64,000 bases of DNA from Corynebacterium oculi (GCF_001412105.1 NZ_LKST01000004.1:62001-126000); one strand, 5' to 3'; counted from the stretch's first letter, positions 28,452 through 40,885 are shown. The notes: generated by a model from the letters alone, not told the origin. Numbers and translations are program-made.

Positions 28452-28488
28452 GCCTCCCGGATCCTGCACGGATTCGGGAGGCGTTTTT
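28452..28488 (+). terminator. Intrinsic terminator after the 37-aa peptide gene
   Basis: CCTCCCGGATCC and GGATTCGGGAGG form a 12-bp stem with one G-U pair around a 5-nt loop, followed by CG and TTTTT. Confidence 0.85.
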
Positions 28489-28522
28489 GTAGGCACACAT
28501 CGGGGATCTGCCGAAAACTCAG

Positions 28523-29164
28523 TCACTCCGCCGCAAAGCCCGCGCCGCTTACCCGCATGGCCTGCGGGGCTTCTCCCCGCTCAGCGATCCCATCAAGGGC
28601 CTCGTCCAGAGCCATGAGCATGAGCAGATATTCCGAGTGCTCCGCGCCGGAGTGTCTGCTGGCGCACTCCACCCAATCCGCCGCGCTGCCCACCAGGGCA
28701 ATCCTGGGGTCACCCGCCACCCATATCTCCTGCGGCTGCTCAATGAGCCCGCCCTCCTCATTCTTACCCGGAGCCATCCCCATCTCGCGCAGAAACCAGG
28801 ATTCGTTGACGTAAGCGCAAAATTCGCGCTTGATCTTTTCCGCCCGCTGGCTGAGCGTGACGTATTGGGTGGCGTGGAATCCTCCCGGCTCCGCCACGAT
28901 TCCGGGGTGCTGGTATTCCCGGAACTCAATGATCGCAAGGGCCTCGTCCAGGTGCACCGCCATGAGCGAAAAAGGATGCGGATCGGCCCGGGAACAACCA
29001 CGCCAGTATTCCTCCCACTGTGCATCACTGCCCGCCACGGGGATGAGCCCTAGTTCATCGTCGCGCACGGCAAGGCCCTCGGGGGTTTCCACCATGATCG
29101 GCTCCTGCGCCCACCGCCGGTTCAGGTAGTCCCGGAACCCTGCTTTGATCTCCGCTGCCCTCAT
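28523..29164 (-). CDS. Unrecognised acidic protein with an internal duplication
   Basis: A 213-aa soluble acidic protein, no family recognised. It is built of two homologous halves. AEIKAGFRDYLNRRW (residues 4-18) aligns with EKIKREFCAYVNESW (109-123), and GSDAQWEEYW...LMAVHLDEALAII aligns with GSAADWVECA...LMLMALDEALDGI. Each half is about 80-90 residues, predicted alpha/beta with a final helix LDEAL. The start is uncertain among ATG 29164, 29170 and 29194; none has a strong ribosome binding site. No signal peptide. Divergent from the kdp operon, with about 100 bp of shared upstream region. Confidence 0.75.
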   Translation of the reverse strand: MRAAEIKAGFRDYLNRRWAQEPIMVETPEGLAVRDDELGLIPVAGSDAQWEEYWRGCSRADPHPFSLMAVHLDEALAIIEFREYQHPGIVAEPGGFHATQYVTLSQRAEKIKREFCAYVNESWFLREMGMAPGKNEEGGLIEQPQEIWVAGDPRIALVGSAADWVECASRHSGAEHSEYLLMLMALDEALDGIAERGEAPQAMRVSGAGFAAE

Positions 29165-29194
29165 GGGCATCACGATTGCCCAGGCCCCACCCAA

Positions 29195-29223
29195 CCGTCA
29201 AGGCCCGTCAAGATTCCGTTAAG
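29195..29223 (+). promoter_or_regulatory. Triple direct repeat upstream of kdp, candidate KdpE box
   Basis: CCGTCAAG (29195-29202), CCGTCAAG (29205-29212) and CCGTTAAG (29216-29223) repeat at 10-11 bp, about one helical turn, as OmpR/PhoB-type regulators require. A TAGGTT -10-like box (29252-29257) lies downstream, seven bases before ATG 29265, so the repeats sit just upstream of the -35 position. KdpE, encoded in the same operon, is the natural candidate. Confidence 0.5.
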
Positions 29224-29264
29224 ATCCGCCCTCCTCCCCGCCGCCCGGGCTTAGGTTGTTGCGC

Positions 29265-29351
29265 ATGGTTAGTGATCTGTTCTTCCTCGCCCTCACCGAC
29301 GCGATCTTCTTCTGCCTGCTCCTGGCGGTGAAGGGGGTGGATTCCCTATGA
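29265..29351 (+). CDS. 28-aa membrane peptide leading the kdp operon
   Basis: [20 protein letters not shown] then AVKGVDSL: one hydrophobic helix with an inward Asp and a short basic end. It ends in ATGA overlapping the kdpF start, so it is translationally coupled to kdpF. The only start is immediately after a -10-like box, implying leaderless expression. It is not KdpF itself, which follows. Could be a regulatory or accessory subunit, or a leader for coupling. No family recognised. Confidence 0.55.
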   Translation: MVSDLFFLALTDAIFFCLLLAVKGVDSL

Positions 29352-29440
29352 CGTGGGATTGCCTGGCTGGCCTCATTCTGGGGGTGGCCGCCCTGGGCTA
29401 CCTCGTGGTGGCCCTGTTGCGCCCGGAGGATTTCTCATGA
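29348..29440 (+). CDS. kdpF: K+-transporting ATPase small subunit KdpF
   Basis: A 30-aa single-helix peptide ([20 protein letters not shown], then [10 protein letters not shown]). The C-terminal LLRPE(D/R)F motif is typical of KdpF, which stabilises the KdpABC complex. Overlaps the preceding peptide gene and kdpA by ATGA junctions. Confidence 0.9.
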   Translation: MTWDCLAGLILGVAALGYLVVALLRPEDFS

Positions 29441-31095
29441 TCGCCGCGCTCTCTCCCGCCCTGCTCGCCGCCGTTCCCGTTGTCTTGGTGCTGGCGGCCT
29501 TGGCGGCCGCGTACCTGCCGTTGGGCGGGTACATGGCCCGTGTGTTTTCCAGCCCGCGCCATACCCGCCTGGAGCGGATCCTGTACCGCCTCATGGGGGT
29601 GCAGCCGGATTCCTCGCAGCGCTGGCCGCGCTACGCGGCGAGCGTTCTGGTGTTTTCCGCGTTGAGCCTGGCGGTGCTGTACCTCTTGCAGCGCGTCCAG
29701 GGAGTGTTGCCCCTGGCTCAGGGTATGGGGGCGGTGGCCCCGGATCAGGCGTGGAACACGGCGGCGTCCTTTATTACCAATACCAACTGGCAGTCTTATG
29801 CCGGGGAGTCCACCATGAGTCCGCTTATTCAGATGGCGGGCCTGGCGGTGCAGAACTTTCTTTCTGCGGCGGTGGGCATGAGCGTGGCGGTGGCTTTGAT
29901 CCGGGGGATCGCTTGCCGCGATGAGCGGGGACGGATCGGGGTTTTCTGGGTGGATCTCACTCGCTGCGTGCTGCGGATTCTCCTTCCGTTGGCGGCTATT
30001 GCTGCGGTGGTGTTGTTATCTCAGGGGGTGATCCAGAACCTTCACCCCGCCACGGGTATCAGCACGTTCACCGGGGGTGAACAGGTGATTCCGGGTGGGC
30101 CAGTGGCCTCGCAGGAGGCCATCAAGGAGTTGGGCACCAATGGCGGCGGGTACTTTGGGGCCAATTCCGCGCACCCCTTGGAGAATCCCACGGCTTTGTC
30201 CAACATGGTGGAGGTTTTTCTGATTCTGCTCATTCCGGTGTGCCTCACCCGTACTTTTGGCGTGCTGGTGGGGGATCGTCGGCAGGGCTGGGCGTTGCTA
30301 GGGGCGATGGGCGTGCTGTTTTGTGCCTCCCTGGCGGCCGTGGTGGCGTCGGAAAGCATGGGTGGAAGCCTGGAGGGCCGGGAGTTGCGCTTTGGCGCGG
30401 TGCCCTCGGCGTTTTTTGCGGTGTCCACCACCATGACGTCTACGGGGGCGGTGGATTCCTTCCATTCGAGTTATAGCCCGCTGGGCGGCGGGGTTTTGCT
30501 GCTGAACATGCTGCTGGGGGAGGTTTCCCCCGGGGGCGTGGGTTCTGGTTTGTATGGCATGGTGATCGTGGCTTTGCTCACGGTGTTCCTCGCCGGCCTC
30601 ATGGTGGGGCGCACCCCGGAGTATCTGGGCAAGCGCATCGGCGTGCAGCAGATCATCAAGGTGTGCCTGTACATGCTGGTCATGCCCGCCCTGGTGCTAA
30701 GCGGCGTGGCGCTTTCCGTGGTGCTGCCCGGCACGCGCGCGAGCCTGTCCACCGCCACGGATGCCCCGCATGCCTTCACCGAGCTGGTGTACGCCTTCGC
30801 CAGCGCGGCCAATAATAACGGCTCCGCTTTTGCCGGGATCGACGCCAATACCCCGTGGTTCAACATCGCCTTGGGCTGCGTCATGCTCGCCGGTAGGTTC
30901 CTGCCCATCGTCATGGTGCTGGCCCTGGCGGGGTCTTTCGCGGAGCAGGCCCCACGCCCGGCCACGGCGGGCACCATGCCCACGCACCGTCCCCTCTTCG
31001 TGGGGCTCGTGGTGGGGGTGGCGCTGATCGTGGGCGCGCTGACGTTTCTTCCTGTTCTTGTTCTCGGCCCGTGTGCGGAGGCTTTCTCGCTATGA
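29437..31095 (+). CDS. kdpA: K+-transporting ATPase subunit A (channel)
   Basis: A 552-aa integral membrane protein with about ten helices that forms the K+ selectivity pathway of the Kdp pump. Characteristic filter-like segments are present: [34 protein letters not shown] and [13 protein letters not shown] 29437 overlaps the kdpF stop; an upstream in-frame extension has no merit. Confidence 0.97.
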   Translation: MIAALSPALLAAVPVVLVLAALAAAYLPLGGYMARVFSSPRHTRLERILYRLMGVQPDSSQRWPRYAASVLVFSALSLAVLYLLQRVQGVLPLAQGMGAVAPDQAWNTAASFITNTNWQSYAGESTMSPLIQMAGLAVQNFLSAAVGMSVAVALIRGIACRDERGRIGVFWVDLTRCVLRILLPLAAIAAVVLLSQGVIQNLHPATGISTFTGGEQVIPGGPVASQEAIKELGTNGGGYFGANSAHPLENPTALSNMVEVFLILLIPVCLTRTFGVLVGDRRQGWALLGAMGVLFCASLAAVVASESMGGSLEGRELRFGAVPSAFFAVSTTMTSTGAVDSFHSSYSPLGGGVLLLNMLLGEVSPGGVGSGLYGMVIVALLTVFLAGLMVGRTPEYLGKRIGVQQIIKVCLYMLVMPALVLSGVALSVVLPGTRASLSTATDAPHAFTELVYAFASAANNNGSAFAGIDANTPWFNIALGCVMLAGRFLPIVMVLALAGSFAEQAPRPATAGTMPTHRPLFVGLVVGVALIVGALTFLPVLVLGPCAEAFSL

Positions 31096-33146
31096 CCACC
31101 ACTTCTTTTCTTTCCGCCGTGCCCTTGGCGGCACGCAAGCTCGATCCCCGCTCCCTGATCCGGGTTCCGGTGCTTTTCCTCGTGGAGGTGGGCGCGGCAT
31201 TCACCCTGATCATCGGGGCCATACACCCCAGTTTCTTCACGCTCTTCCTCTCCGCATGGCTGTGGGCCACGGTGTTCTTCGGCGTGCTGGCCGAGGCCGT
31301 GGCGGAGGGCCGGGGGCGGGCCCAGGCGGCGTCGTTACGCTCCTCGCAGGGGCAGCTCACCGCCCGGCGCGTTCCCCCGGATACGCCTCTTGACGCCCCC
31401 CTTTCCACGGGGAGCACGGGTGGCGCGGAAGCCCTGCGTCGGGGCGATCACGTGCTGGTAGCAGCCGGGGAGGTCATTCCCGCCGACGGCGACGTGGTGG
31501 CCGGTGCCGCCAGCGTGGACGAGTCTGCGATCACGGGGGAATCCGCCCCGGTGATTCGGGAGTCCGGGGGTGATCGCTGCGCGGTGACCGGCGGTACCAC
31601 GGTGCTCTCCGACCGGATCATCGTGCGGATCAGCAGCGAGCCGGGCCAGGGGTTTATGGATCGCATGATCGGCCTGGTGGAGGGATCGCAGCGGCACAAG
31701 ACCCCCAACGAGTTGGCGTTGGGAACGCTGCTGACGGTGCTCACCATCATCTTTACCCTGGTGGTGCTCACCCTGGCCCCGATGGCGGCTTTTAACGGCG
31801 CGGAGCAGTCCCCGGTGGTGCTGGTGGCGCTGATGGTGTGCCTCATTCCCACCACCATCGGGGCGCTGCTCTCCGCCATCGGTATCGCCGGTATGGATCG
31901 GCTGGTGGAGCGCAACGTTCTGGCTATGTCCGGGCGCGCGGTGGAGGCGGCGGGCGATGTGTCTACCCTGTTGCTGGATAAGACGGGCACGATCACGGTG
32001 GGGGATCGCCGGGCCGTGGATCTGGTGCCGGTGGGGGCCACCTCGGCGCCGGAGTTCACCCTGGCCTGTCAGCTTTCCTCCCTGGCCGATGAGACCCCGG
32101 AGGGGCGCTCCGTGGTGGAGTTGGCGGATTCCCTGGCGGCCCCGGTTGATCCCCGGGAGTATCCGGGCCTCTCCTTCATTGCGTTTAGCGCCCAAACCCG
32201 CATGAGCGGGGCCCAGTTGAGCCCGCACGAGCGGATCGTCAAGGGATCCGCCAGTGAGGTCTGCGGGTGCGTGGAGCGGCTCGGCGGGGTGGTGCCCCCG
32301 CGCGTGACCGCGATCGTGGCGGAGATCAGCGCCTCCGGTGGCACCGCCCTGGTGGTGGCGCGGCTTTCCTGCGATCCCGCCACCGGTGAGGCCGTCTCCG
32401 GCGTGCTGCTGGGGGTGATTCACCTCAAGGACGTGGTCAAGCCGGGTATGCCGGAGCGGTTTGCTCAACTGCGCCGCATGGGGATACGCACGGTGATGGT
32501 CACCGGCGATAACGCCCTGACCGCCCGCGCGATCGCCGCCGAGGCCGGCGTGGATGACGTGCTGGCGGAGGCCACCCCGGAGGATAAGTTGGCGCTGATC
32601 CGCAAGGAGCAGGCCGCCGGGCACCTGGTGGCCATGACCGGGGATGGCACCAACGACGCCCCCGCCCTGGCGCAGGCGGACGTGGGCGTGGCCATGAACA
32701 CGGGCACCTCCGCCGCCAAGGAGGCCGGGAACATGATTGACCTGGATAGTGATCCCACCAAGCTCATCGACATCGTGCACATCGGCAAGCAACTGCTGAT
32801 AACGCGCGGCGCGCTGACCACCTTTTCCATCGCCAATGACGTGGCCAAGTACTTCGCCATCATTCCGGCCATGTTCAGTTCCACCTTCCCCGGCCTGGCG
32901 GTGCTCAACATCATGCGGCTGCACAGCCCGCAGACGGCCATCGTCTCCGCCGTGATCTTTAACGCCCTGGTGATCGTGGGGCTTATTCCCCTGGCCCTGC
33001 GTGGGGTGGCATACCGCCCGCGCGGCGCCGATGCCCTGCTGCGGCGCAACCTCGCCATCTTTGGCCTGGGCGGCATGGTGGTGCCCTTCCTTGGGATCAA
33101 GGCCATTGATCTTCTGCTCACCGCTCTTCCCGGAGGTTTGCTCTGA
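31092..33146 (+). CDS. kdpB: K+-transporting ATPase subunit B (P-type ATPase)
   Basis: A 684-aa P-type ATPase. The phosphorylated Asp is in [12 protein letters not shown] (about residue 297), the actuator motif is ITGESAPV and the hinge [21 protein letters not shown]. It energises K+ uptake through KdpA. ATG 31092 overlaps the kdpA stop by 4 bp, and its TGA shares a base with kdpC. Confidence 0.97.
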   Translation: MTTTSFLSAVPLAARKLDPRSLIRVPVLFLVEVGAAFTLIIGAIHPSFFTLFLSAWLWATVFFGVLAEAVAEGRGRAQAASLRSSQGQLTARRVPPDTPLDAPLSTGSTGGAEALRRGDHVLVAAGEVIPADGDVVAGAASVDESAITGESAPVIRESGGDRCAVTGGTTVLSDRIIVRISSEPGQGFMDRMIGLVEGSQRHKTPNELALGTLLTVLTIIFTLVVLTLAPMAAFNGAEQSPVVLVALMVCLIPTTIGALLSAIGIAGMDRLVERNVLAMSGRAVEAAGDVSTLLLDKTGTITVGDRRAVDLVPVGATSAPEFTLACQLSSLADETPEGRSVVELADSLAAPVDPREYPGLSFIAFSAQTRMSGAQLSPHERIVKGSASEVCGCVERLGGVVPPRVTAIVAEISASGGTALVVARLSCDPATGEAVSGVLLGVIHLKDVVKPGMPERFAQLRRMGIRTVMVTGDNALTARAIAAEAGVDDVLAEATPEDKLALIRKEQAAGHLVAMTGDGTNDAPALAQADVGVAMNTGTSAAKEAGNMIDLDSDPTKLIDIVHIGKQLLITRGALTTFSIANDVAKYFAIIPAMFSSTFPGLAVLNIMRLHSPQTAIVSAVIFNALVIVGLIPLALRGVAYRPRGADALLRRNLAIFGLGGMVVPFLGIKAIDLLLTALPGGLL

Positions 33147-33742
33147 TGACGTCTTTTCCTCTCTCCCGCGCGCTGCGCGCGGCGCGCGCCGGCGGCGTGG
33201 CCCTGGCGCTCTTTACCCTGATCCTGGGGCTGTGTTATCCCCTGTTCCTGGTGGGCTTTGGGGCCGTGGTGCTGCCGCACCAGGCGGCGGGTTCGCCCCT
33301 CTATGATTCCGCCGGGAACCTGCGGGGCTCCGCCCTGCTGGCGCAGGCCCCGCAGGGCGATGCCTGGTTTTATCCCCGCCCCAGCGCCGGGGCGGGGCAG
33401 GCCTCCAACGCCTCCCCCGCCGATCCCGCCCATCGGCAGGAGGTGGAGGAGCGCCGCCGGGACGTATCCGCGCGTGAGCACCTGGCCCCCGGCGAGGTCC
33501 CCCCGGAGGCACTCACCGCCAGCGGCTCGGGACTCGACCCCCACGTCTCTCAGGAATATGCTGAGGCTCAGGTGCCCCGGGTGGCCCGGCACACGGGTTT
33601 ATCCGAGGCACGGCTGCGGGATCTCATCGCCCGCAGCCGCCAGCGCCATGCCCTGCCCGGCTCCCCCGGCGGCGCCCTGGTGAACGTGACCACGCTCAAC
33701 GCCGCCCTGGCGGACGCCGTGACCGATGGCGCTGCCCAATAA
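33146..33742 (+). CDS. kdpC: K+-transporting ATPase subunit C
   Basis: A 198-aa protein with one N-terminal membrane helix and a periplasm-type domain. It contains the family motifs GSALLAQ, ASNASPADPAH, TASGSGLDPHVS and NVTTLNAAL. KdpC assists ATP and K+ binding. Coupled to kdpB by TGATG; 25 bp before kdpD with an AGGAGG-like site between. Confidence 0.96.
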   Translation: MTSFPLSRALRAARAGGVALALFTLILGLCYPLFLVGFGAVVLPHQAAGSPLYDSAGNLRGSALLAQAPQGDAWFYPRPSAGAGQASNASPADPAHRQEVEERRRDVSAREHLAPGEVPPEALTASGSGLDPHVSQEYAEAQVPRVARHTGLSEARLRDLIARSRQRHALPGSPGGALVNVTTLNAALADAVTDGAAQ

Positions 33743-33767
33743 CGCACGGCGGGCATAAGGAGGCCTG

Positions 33768-36301
33768 ATGGACGGGGTCACACGGGGCAAGCTCAAGATC
33801 TACCTGGGTTTTGCCCCCGGCGTGGGTAAAACCTGCGCCATGCTGCACGAGGCCCACGAGCTTGCCGCCCAGGGCCACCGCGTGCTGGTGGGCGTGGTGG
33901 AGGATCACGGACGCCCCCGCACGGCCGCCCTGGTGGAGGGCCTGGAGGTTCTTCCGCGCCTACCCCGCCTGCCCTCCGGGAGCCAGCAGTATGGGGAACT
34001 CAATGTGGAGGCGGTGCTGCGCGCTCACCCGGAGACCGTGCTGGTGGACGAGCTGGCGCACACCGTGGTGGGCGGCCCCGGAGCCCCGGAGGCCAAGCGC
34101 TGGCAGGACGTGCACCGGCTCCTCGACGCCGGGATTAACGTGCTGAGCACCCTGAATATCCAGCACGTGGAATCCCTCAACGACGTGGTTTTTGCCATCA
34201 CCGGGGTGCGTCAGCGCGAGACACTGCCGGATCGGGTGCTGCGCGAGGCCGATCAGATCGAGCTGGTGGATCTCTCTCCCGATACCCTCCGCGTGCGCCT
34301 GGCCCAGGGGTTGATCTACCAGGCCGAGGCCGCCCAGCGCGCCTTGAATAATTACTTCCGCCTGGGCAACCTCACCGCGCTGCGGGAGTTGGCCCTGCTC
34401 TGGCTGGCGGACAAGGTGGAGGAGGGCATGGCCCAGTACTGCGCCGAGCAGGGAATACGCGGCTCGTGGCCCACCCGTGAGCGCGTGGTGGTGGGGGTTT
34501 CCGGCGCGCCCGGCTCCGAGGCCCTGATCCGGCGCGGGGCGCGCATCGCCGGGCGGGTGGCTGATCGGGAGCTGGTGGTGGTGCACGTGGCCGTGGAGGA
34601 TGCCCCCACCTTCTGCGCGCCCGAGGACTTGCGGCGGTTGCAGCGCCTCACGGAGGATTTGGGCGGGGCCTGGCGCGTGATCTCCGGCGATGACGTGGCC
34701 GATACCCTCCTTGGTTTTGCCCACACCCAGGGGGCCTCGCAGCTGGTGATCGGCCTGGGGCCGCGCCGCCTGCGCCCCTGGCGGCCCTCTTCTCGGGGCG
34801 CGCAGCTGAGCCGCCAGATCATCAACCAGGCCGGGCACGTGGACGTGCACATCGTGGCCTCCTCGGAGGAGCGGCGGGAGGGGGCCACGGGGGCGTCGTC
34901 AAGCGCTCCTAGTTACCTTGGCGCGGGGCGGCGGGCGCTGGGCTGGGCGCTGGCGGCGGGGGCGCCGCCGCTGGTCACGCTCGCGCTGCTGCGGCTTAAT
35001 CCCGGTTCCGATTATCTGGGGGCGGTGTTGCTGGGGTACCTCACCATCGTGGTGTTCGCCGCCCTGGCCGGGGGGCTGCGCCCGGCGATCTTGGCGGTGC
35101 TCTCCGGTTCCCTGCTGGTCAATTGGTTCCTCACCACCCCGGAGCACACGCTGACTATCACGGAGCCGGAATCGCTCATCAGCATCGTCTTTTTCCTCAT
35201 CGTGGCGGTGAGCGTGGCGTGGGTCGTCGATGTCGCGGCGCGGCGCACGCACCAGGCGCAGCATCGCCAAAACCAGGCCATCATCCTGGGCGATCTCGCG
35301 CGCGGCGCCCTCCACGAGGGCGATGACCTCCCCTCCCTGTTGCGCCACATTCAGCAGACCTTCTCCCTGGATCGGGTGGATATTCAGCGTCGATCCCCCG
35401 GCAGCCACCAATGGGTCACCCTCGAATCCACCGCCGAGCGTGGCCTTGGCGATGCCTGGGATCCCGGCCGCGATGGGCACGTGGAACTGGGCCCCTTCCT
35501 GCGCCTGATCCTGGCCGGGCGCGACATCACCCCGGAGCAGATCGCCATGATCGAGGCCCACGGGGCGCGGATCACCGCCCTGATGGATCGGCAGGAGATC
35601 GACGCCGCCCGCCGCGCCGCCGCAGCCCTGGCCACCAGCAACCGCGTGGGCTCCGCCCTGCTCGCCGCCGTCTCCCACGACCTACGCACCCCACTCGCCA
35701 GCATCAAGGCCGCCGTGTCCGGGCTTTTGCTTGACGACGTCCCCCTCCCCGCGCAGGCACGCACCGCCCTGATCGAAAGCATCGAGGAGTCCGCCGATCG
35801 GCTCGAAACCGTGGTGGGCAACCTCCTGGACATGAGCCGCCTGAACTCCGGGAGCATCGCCGTGCACCGTCGCCCGCTGAGGCCCGCCGAGGTGATCGCG
35901 GCCGCCGTGCAGGAACAACCCGAACACCGCGCGGAAGTCCACCTGGAGATTACCCCCGCCCTGCCGCCGATCCTGGGCGATCACGGGTTGCTCCAACGCT
36001 GTCTGGTCAACCTCCTGCGCAACGCATTCACCCACGGGGCCGCCCCCGTGGTGGTGCGCGCCCGCGCGGCGGAGGATTCGGTGGAAATCCAGGTGATCGA
36101 CCACGGCCCCGGTATCCCCGCCGCGCAGCGCGATACCCTCTTCACGCCCTTCCTCAACCGCAACGATACGGGCACCGGCCTGGGCCTGGGCCTCGCCGTG
36201 GTGCAGGGATTCACGGAAGCCATGCGCGGCACGATCCGCGTATCCGATACCCCCGGCGGCGGCACCACCATGACGCTGCGCCTGCCCAGGGAGAGCTCGT
36301 A

Positions 36302-36302
<1 letters not shown>
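33768..36302 (+). CDS. kdpD: Sensor histidine kinase KdpD
   Basis: An 844-aa turgor/K+ sensor kinase. Order: N-terminal KdpD domain with Walker-like GFAPGVGKT, Usp-like domain (about 240-370), four membrane helices (about 395-500), a short GAF-like region, HisKA with SHDLRTPLASIK (about residue 640) and HATPase with DHGPGIP and GTGLGLGLAVV. It should phosphorylate KdpE when K+ is low. ATG 33768 is preceded by AAGGAGG. Confidence 0.96.
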
Positions 36303-38762
<2,460 letters not shown>

Positions 38763-39103
38763 CCTGACGTTAGCAGAGGAGGCGGTGTGGTTCTCGTATT
38801 ACCGGTTACTCTCCGAGATCGCACCGGCTCCCCAAGCAAGAAAGCGTTCTCCATTTTCGCTTTACACTTCCACCACAACATCAGACAGAGGAGCATCCAC
38901 CCATCATCACAGATTCCCACAACCGTTCCGCGCAGGAACCGGCATAGGCTCACTCAGCCAACCCTGCAACAGACCCGGGCGTGTGGCCGGGTACTCGGGT
39001 CATGAGTCAATCGAAGCCGCCGCGTTGTCTGTTACTTGCGAGGCAGAGGGCCATAGGTTGATCTTCTCATGGTGACTGGGAGGCGGGGCACCTTTAGGCT
39101 GAT
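38763..39103. other. Gene-free stretch between thiC leader and the terminator
   Basis: About 340 bp. Next to the riboswitch is the probable thiC promoter region. The rest falls in GC content, with no ORF having a ribosome binding site or plausible composition. This is the left edge of the lower-GC island. Confidence 0.5.
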
Positions 39104-39105
39104 GA

Positions 39106-39131
39106 AACCCCACACCGGATGGTGCGGGGTT
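39106..39131. terminator. Terminator downstream of the acidic-protein gene
   Basis: AACCCCACACC-ggat-GGTGCGGGGTT is an 11-bp stem with one mismatch, 19 bp beyond the stop codon at 39150 of the minus-strand pair. A T-rich flank is seen on both strands, so it may act in both directions. Confidence 0.7.
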
Positions 39132-39149
39132 GTTGTTAGGGACTATCTA

Positions 39150-39455
39150 CTACTCTTCCACCTCCGCGGCAAAGTACCGCATTAACTGCCAGCCACGATC
39201 CTGAATTGAATCAGTAATCGCAATAGTTATTTCTTCCGGAGTTCCAGTTTCAGGAACCAACACGCCGCCGTCGATGCGACCTACATAAAGCCGGGGATCT
39301 TCGTCGATAGCCTTTAGGAGACTGGTTATTTCAGTATCAGTCGCCGTATCTGAGTTGATATCACACGCCCCTAACGCCGCAGAAAGGGTTATCCAATCAT
39401 CCATCTCGTGACATTCTTTCAAAACCGCTTCAGATATCTCTGACTTACTTAGCAA
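39150..39455 (-). CDS. Small very acidic protein, candidate immunity partner
   Basis: A 101-aa cytosolic protein with about 22 acidic and 7 basic residues, no signal peptide and no recognised family. The TTG start at 39455 is preceded by AAGG at a proper distance and overlaps the stop of the secreted-protein gene by 11 bp, so the two are translationally coupled. The upstream ORF extension merely shadows the partner gene. Gene order, size and charge fit an immunity protein for the upstream exported protein; this is inference. Lower GC than the core genes. Confidence 0.6.
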   Translation of the reverse strand: MLSKSEISEAVLKECHEMDDWITLSAALGACDINSDTATDTEITSLLKAIDEDPRLYVGRIDGGVLVPETGTPEEITIAITDSIQDRGWQLMRYFAAEVEE

Positions 39456-39885
39456 CGTGCACCTTAAAATTCTTGGTTCGATCCGGAGAGTTGATATCAA
39501 TAGTGTAGCCACCTGACTTACTGGTGCCACGGAAGGATAATTTAGTGCCGTCTCCGAGTGTACGCTCACTTGGGTCAGCCGAAATCTGACCATCCGCGTT
39601 GGCCACACTCGCCCGGTTCCCATTCAAAGAACACCATGCGTCAGAAACAGCTTGATCATCCTGAGCTTGCCAAACTCTTCCATTCTTCTGAAATTTTGCG
39701 CTTAGGAAATCCGACAGCTCCAAAAATGAATCACCCTCAAAGTTAGGACGATCAGGAGTGGAGCCGAAACAACCTCCGATAACTGTTTCGGCAACGGCTT
39801 GCGGGGCAGCCAACGCCGTTCCCGAAATAGGAAGCACCACCGCTAGTCCCGCTGCGAAAAGTCTGCGCTTGATAGATACGCTCAT
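39445..39885 (-). CDS. Sec-secreted small protein, candidate exported toxin
   Basis: A 146-aa protein: Sec signal peptide (basic MSVSIKRRLF, hydrophobic core, cleavage after ALA at 26 or AVA at 32), then a ~115-residue mature domain with two Cys (39 and 85), one aromatic-rich stretch and a basic, Lys-rich end (GGYTIDINSP and KNFKVHVAK). The ending, with a SGGYTID strand followed by a KVHV strand, resembles in style the compact nuclease C-termini of polymorphic toxins; that is pattern impression, not a database hit. Coupled to a very acidic downstream gene. Confidence 0.7.
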   Translation of the reverse strand: MSVSIKRRLFAAGLAVVLPISGTALAAPQAVAETVIGGCFGSTPDRPNFEGDSFLELSDFLSAKFQKNGRVWQAQDDQAVSDAWCSLNGNRASVANADGQISADPSERTLGDGTKLSFRGTSKSGGYTIDINSPDRTKNFKVHVAK

Positions 39886-40051
39886 GTAGAGTTTTCCCCT
39901 TCACATCGTAGAACTTGTATTACCTTGGCCCTGCGCAAACGGCCATATCAAACACATTTGCAACTCGCTACACGATTCACCCTCATCCGGGGGGCGTACC
40001 CAACCGCATATCCGGCCGAGTTGTTCGAAGTTTCTACGATACGTTCTTCCA
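39886..40051. other. Upstream region of the secreted-protein gene
   Basis: About 165 bp of mixed composition; AAGGGGAAA lies just before the ATG at 39885 as its ribosome binding site. No other gene supported. Confidence 0.4.
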
Positions 40052-40342
40052 CTACGAGGTTTGGCTGTGGTTGCCCCTTACCACCATCTCCTCGGTGACG
40101 CGACCCGCCTTTACCAACTCTTTTATGAGCACTTGCACACCGTCGCACCACACCTTCGCATAGCTGCGGTTAATGTCCACTATGGTCACATAGCCACGCT
40201 CAACCACGCCCCGAGCGACTACTTCCAGCGCCCACTCAACCGCACGGACACGCTCATCGGTCTCAGCCGCCTTGGCCACAACAGCCTCGATACCACCGCC
40301 GACGACCGCGACGGCAACTCTCTGAATCCTCACTACCACCAA
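40052..40342 (-). CDS. Orphan hypothetical protein abutting the IS30 remnant
   Basis: A 96-aa ORF, Val-rich and charged, with protein-like codon use ([16 protein letters not shown] at the start, ending VRGNHSQTS). No family recognised. Its 5' end lies two bases from the truncated IS30 sequence, so its original start may be lost and the present ATG accidental. The opposite strand has an overlapping ORF of poorer composition. Confidence 0.35.
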   Translation of the reverse strand: MVVVRIQRVAVAVVGGGIEAVVAKAAETDERVRAVEWALEVVARGVVERGYVTIVDINRSYAKVWCDGVQVLIKELVKAGRVTEEMVVRGNHSQTS

Positions 40343-40344
40343 TA

Positions 40345-40861
40345 GTGAAACGTCCTGGCGATATTAACGGACGCATCCTGCCTGGGCATTGGGAAGGAGA
40401 CCTCATCCTAGGCAAAAATAATGCCTCAGCGGTTATAACCCTGGTAGAGCGAGTCAGTCGTTTTTGTCGTACTGGGACACCTACCCGGCCGACATACCAG
40501 TAAAGAGGTCGTAGCTTCTTTACAGAAAGCAGTAGCAGACATAGATGCAGCGATCTGGTCGTCTATCACGTGGGATCAGGGCAGTGAGATGGCAGGGCAT
40601 AAGAAGTTCACCATGGCCACCGACATTCCTATCTACTTCTGTCACCCGGGTTCGCCATGGGAGCGGGGAAGTAACGAGAACACGAATGGTCGTCTACGGC
40701 GGAACTTACCGAAGGGTGCTGACCTGTCAGTGTTCGGCCCAGAGGATTTAGAGGTGATCGCGAACATCCATAATCACAAGCCACGTAAAGCGTTAGGTTG
40801 GAGTACACCGGCAGAAGTCATGGCTGAGGTACTGCGGGAAACCGGTAGTATCACACCGTGA
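40345..40861 (+). pseudogene. IS30-family transposase, 5'-truncated and frameshifted
   Basis: Coding begins mid-protein ([19 protein letters not shown]) and shifts frame at a T5 run (40461-40465): removing one T joins VERVSRF to [16 protein letters not shown] and the long downstream frame ending GSITP. The DDE residues are intact but the protein lacks its helix-turn-helix region. Confidence 0.8.
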
Positions 40862-40885
40862 AAACCGTTATCGTTACAACAACCC
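40345..40885 (+). mobile_element. IS30-family element remnant
   Basis: Only the catalytic half of an IS30 transposase and its right flank are present. [11 protein letters not shown] carries the first Asp, TWDQGSEM the second and ERGSNENTNGRLR the Glu of the DDE triad. Sequence matching an IS30 right end (GTTACAACAACCCCC) follows the stop near 40873-40887. The N-terminal DNA-binding half and the left end are missing, so the element cannot move on its own. Confidence 0.75.

Noticed and set aside
39915..40345. Plus-strand ORFs before the IS30 remnant
   Set aside because: Poor composition and no start signals; they do not continue the transposase frame, so the missing transposase half is not here.
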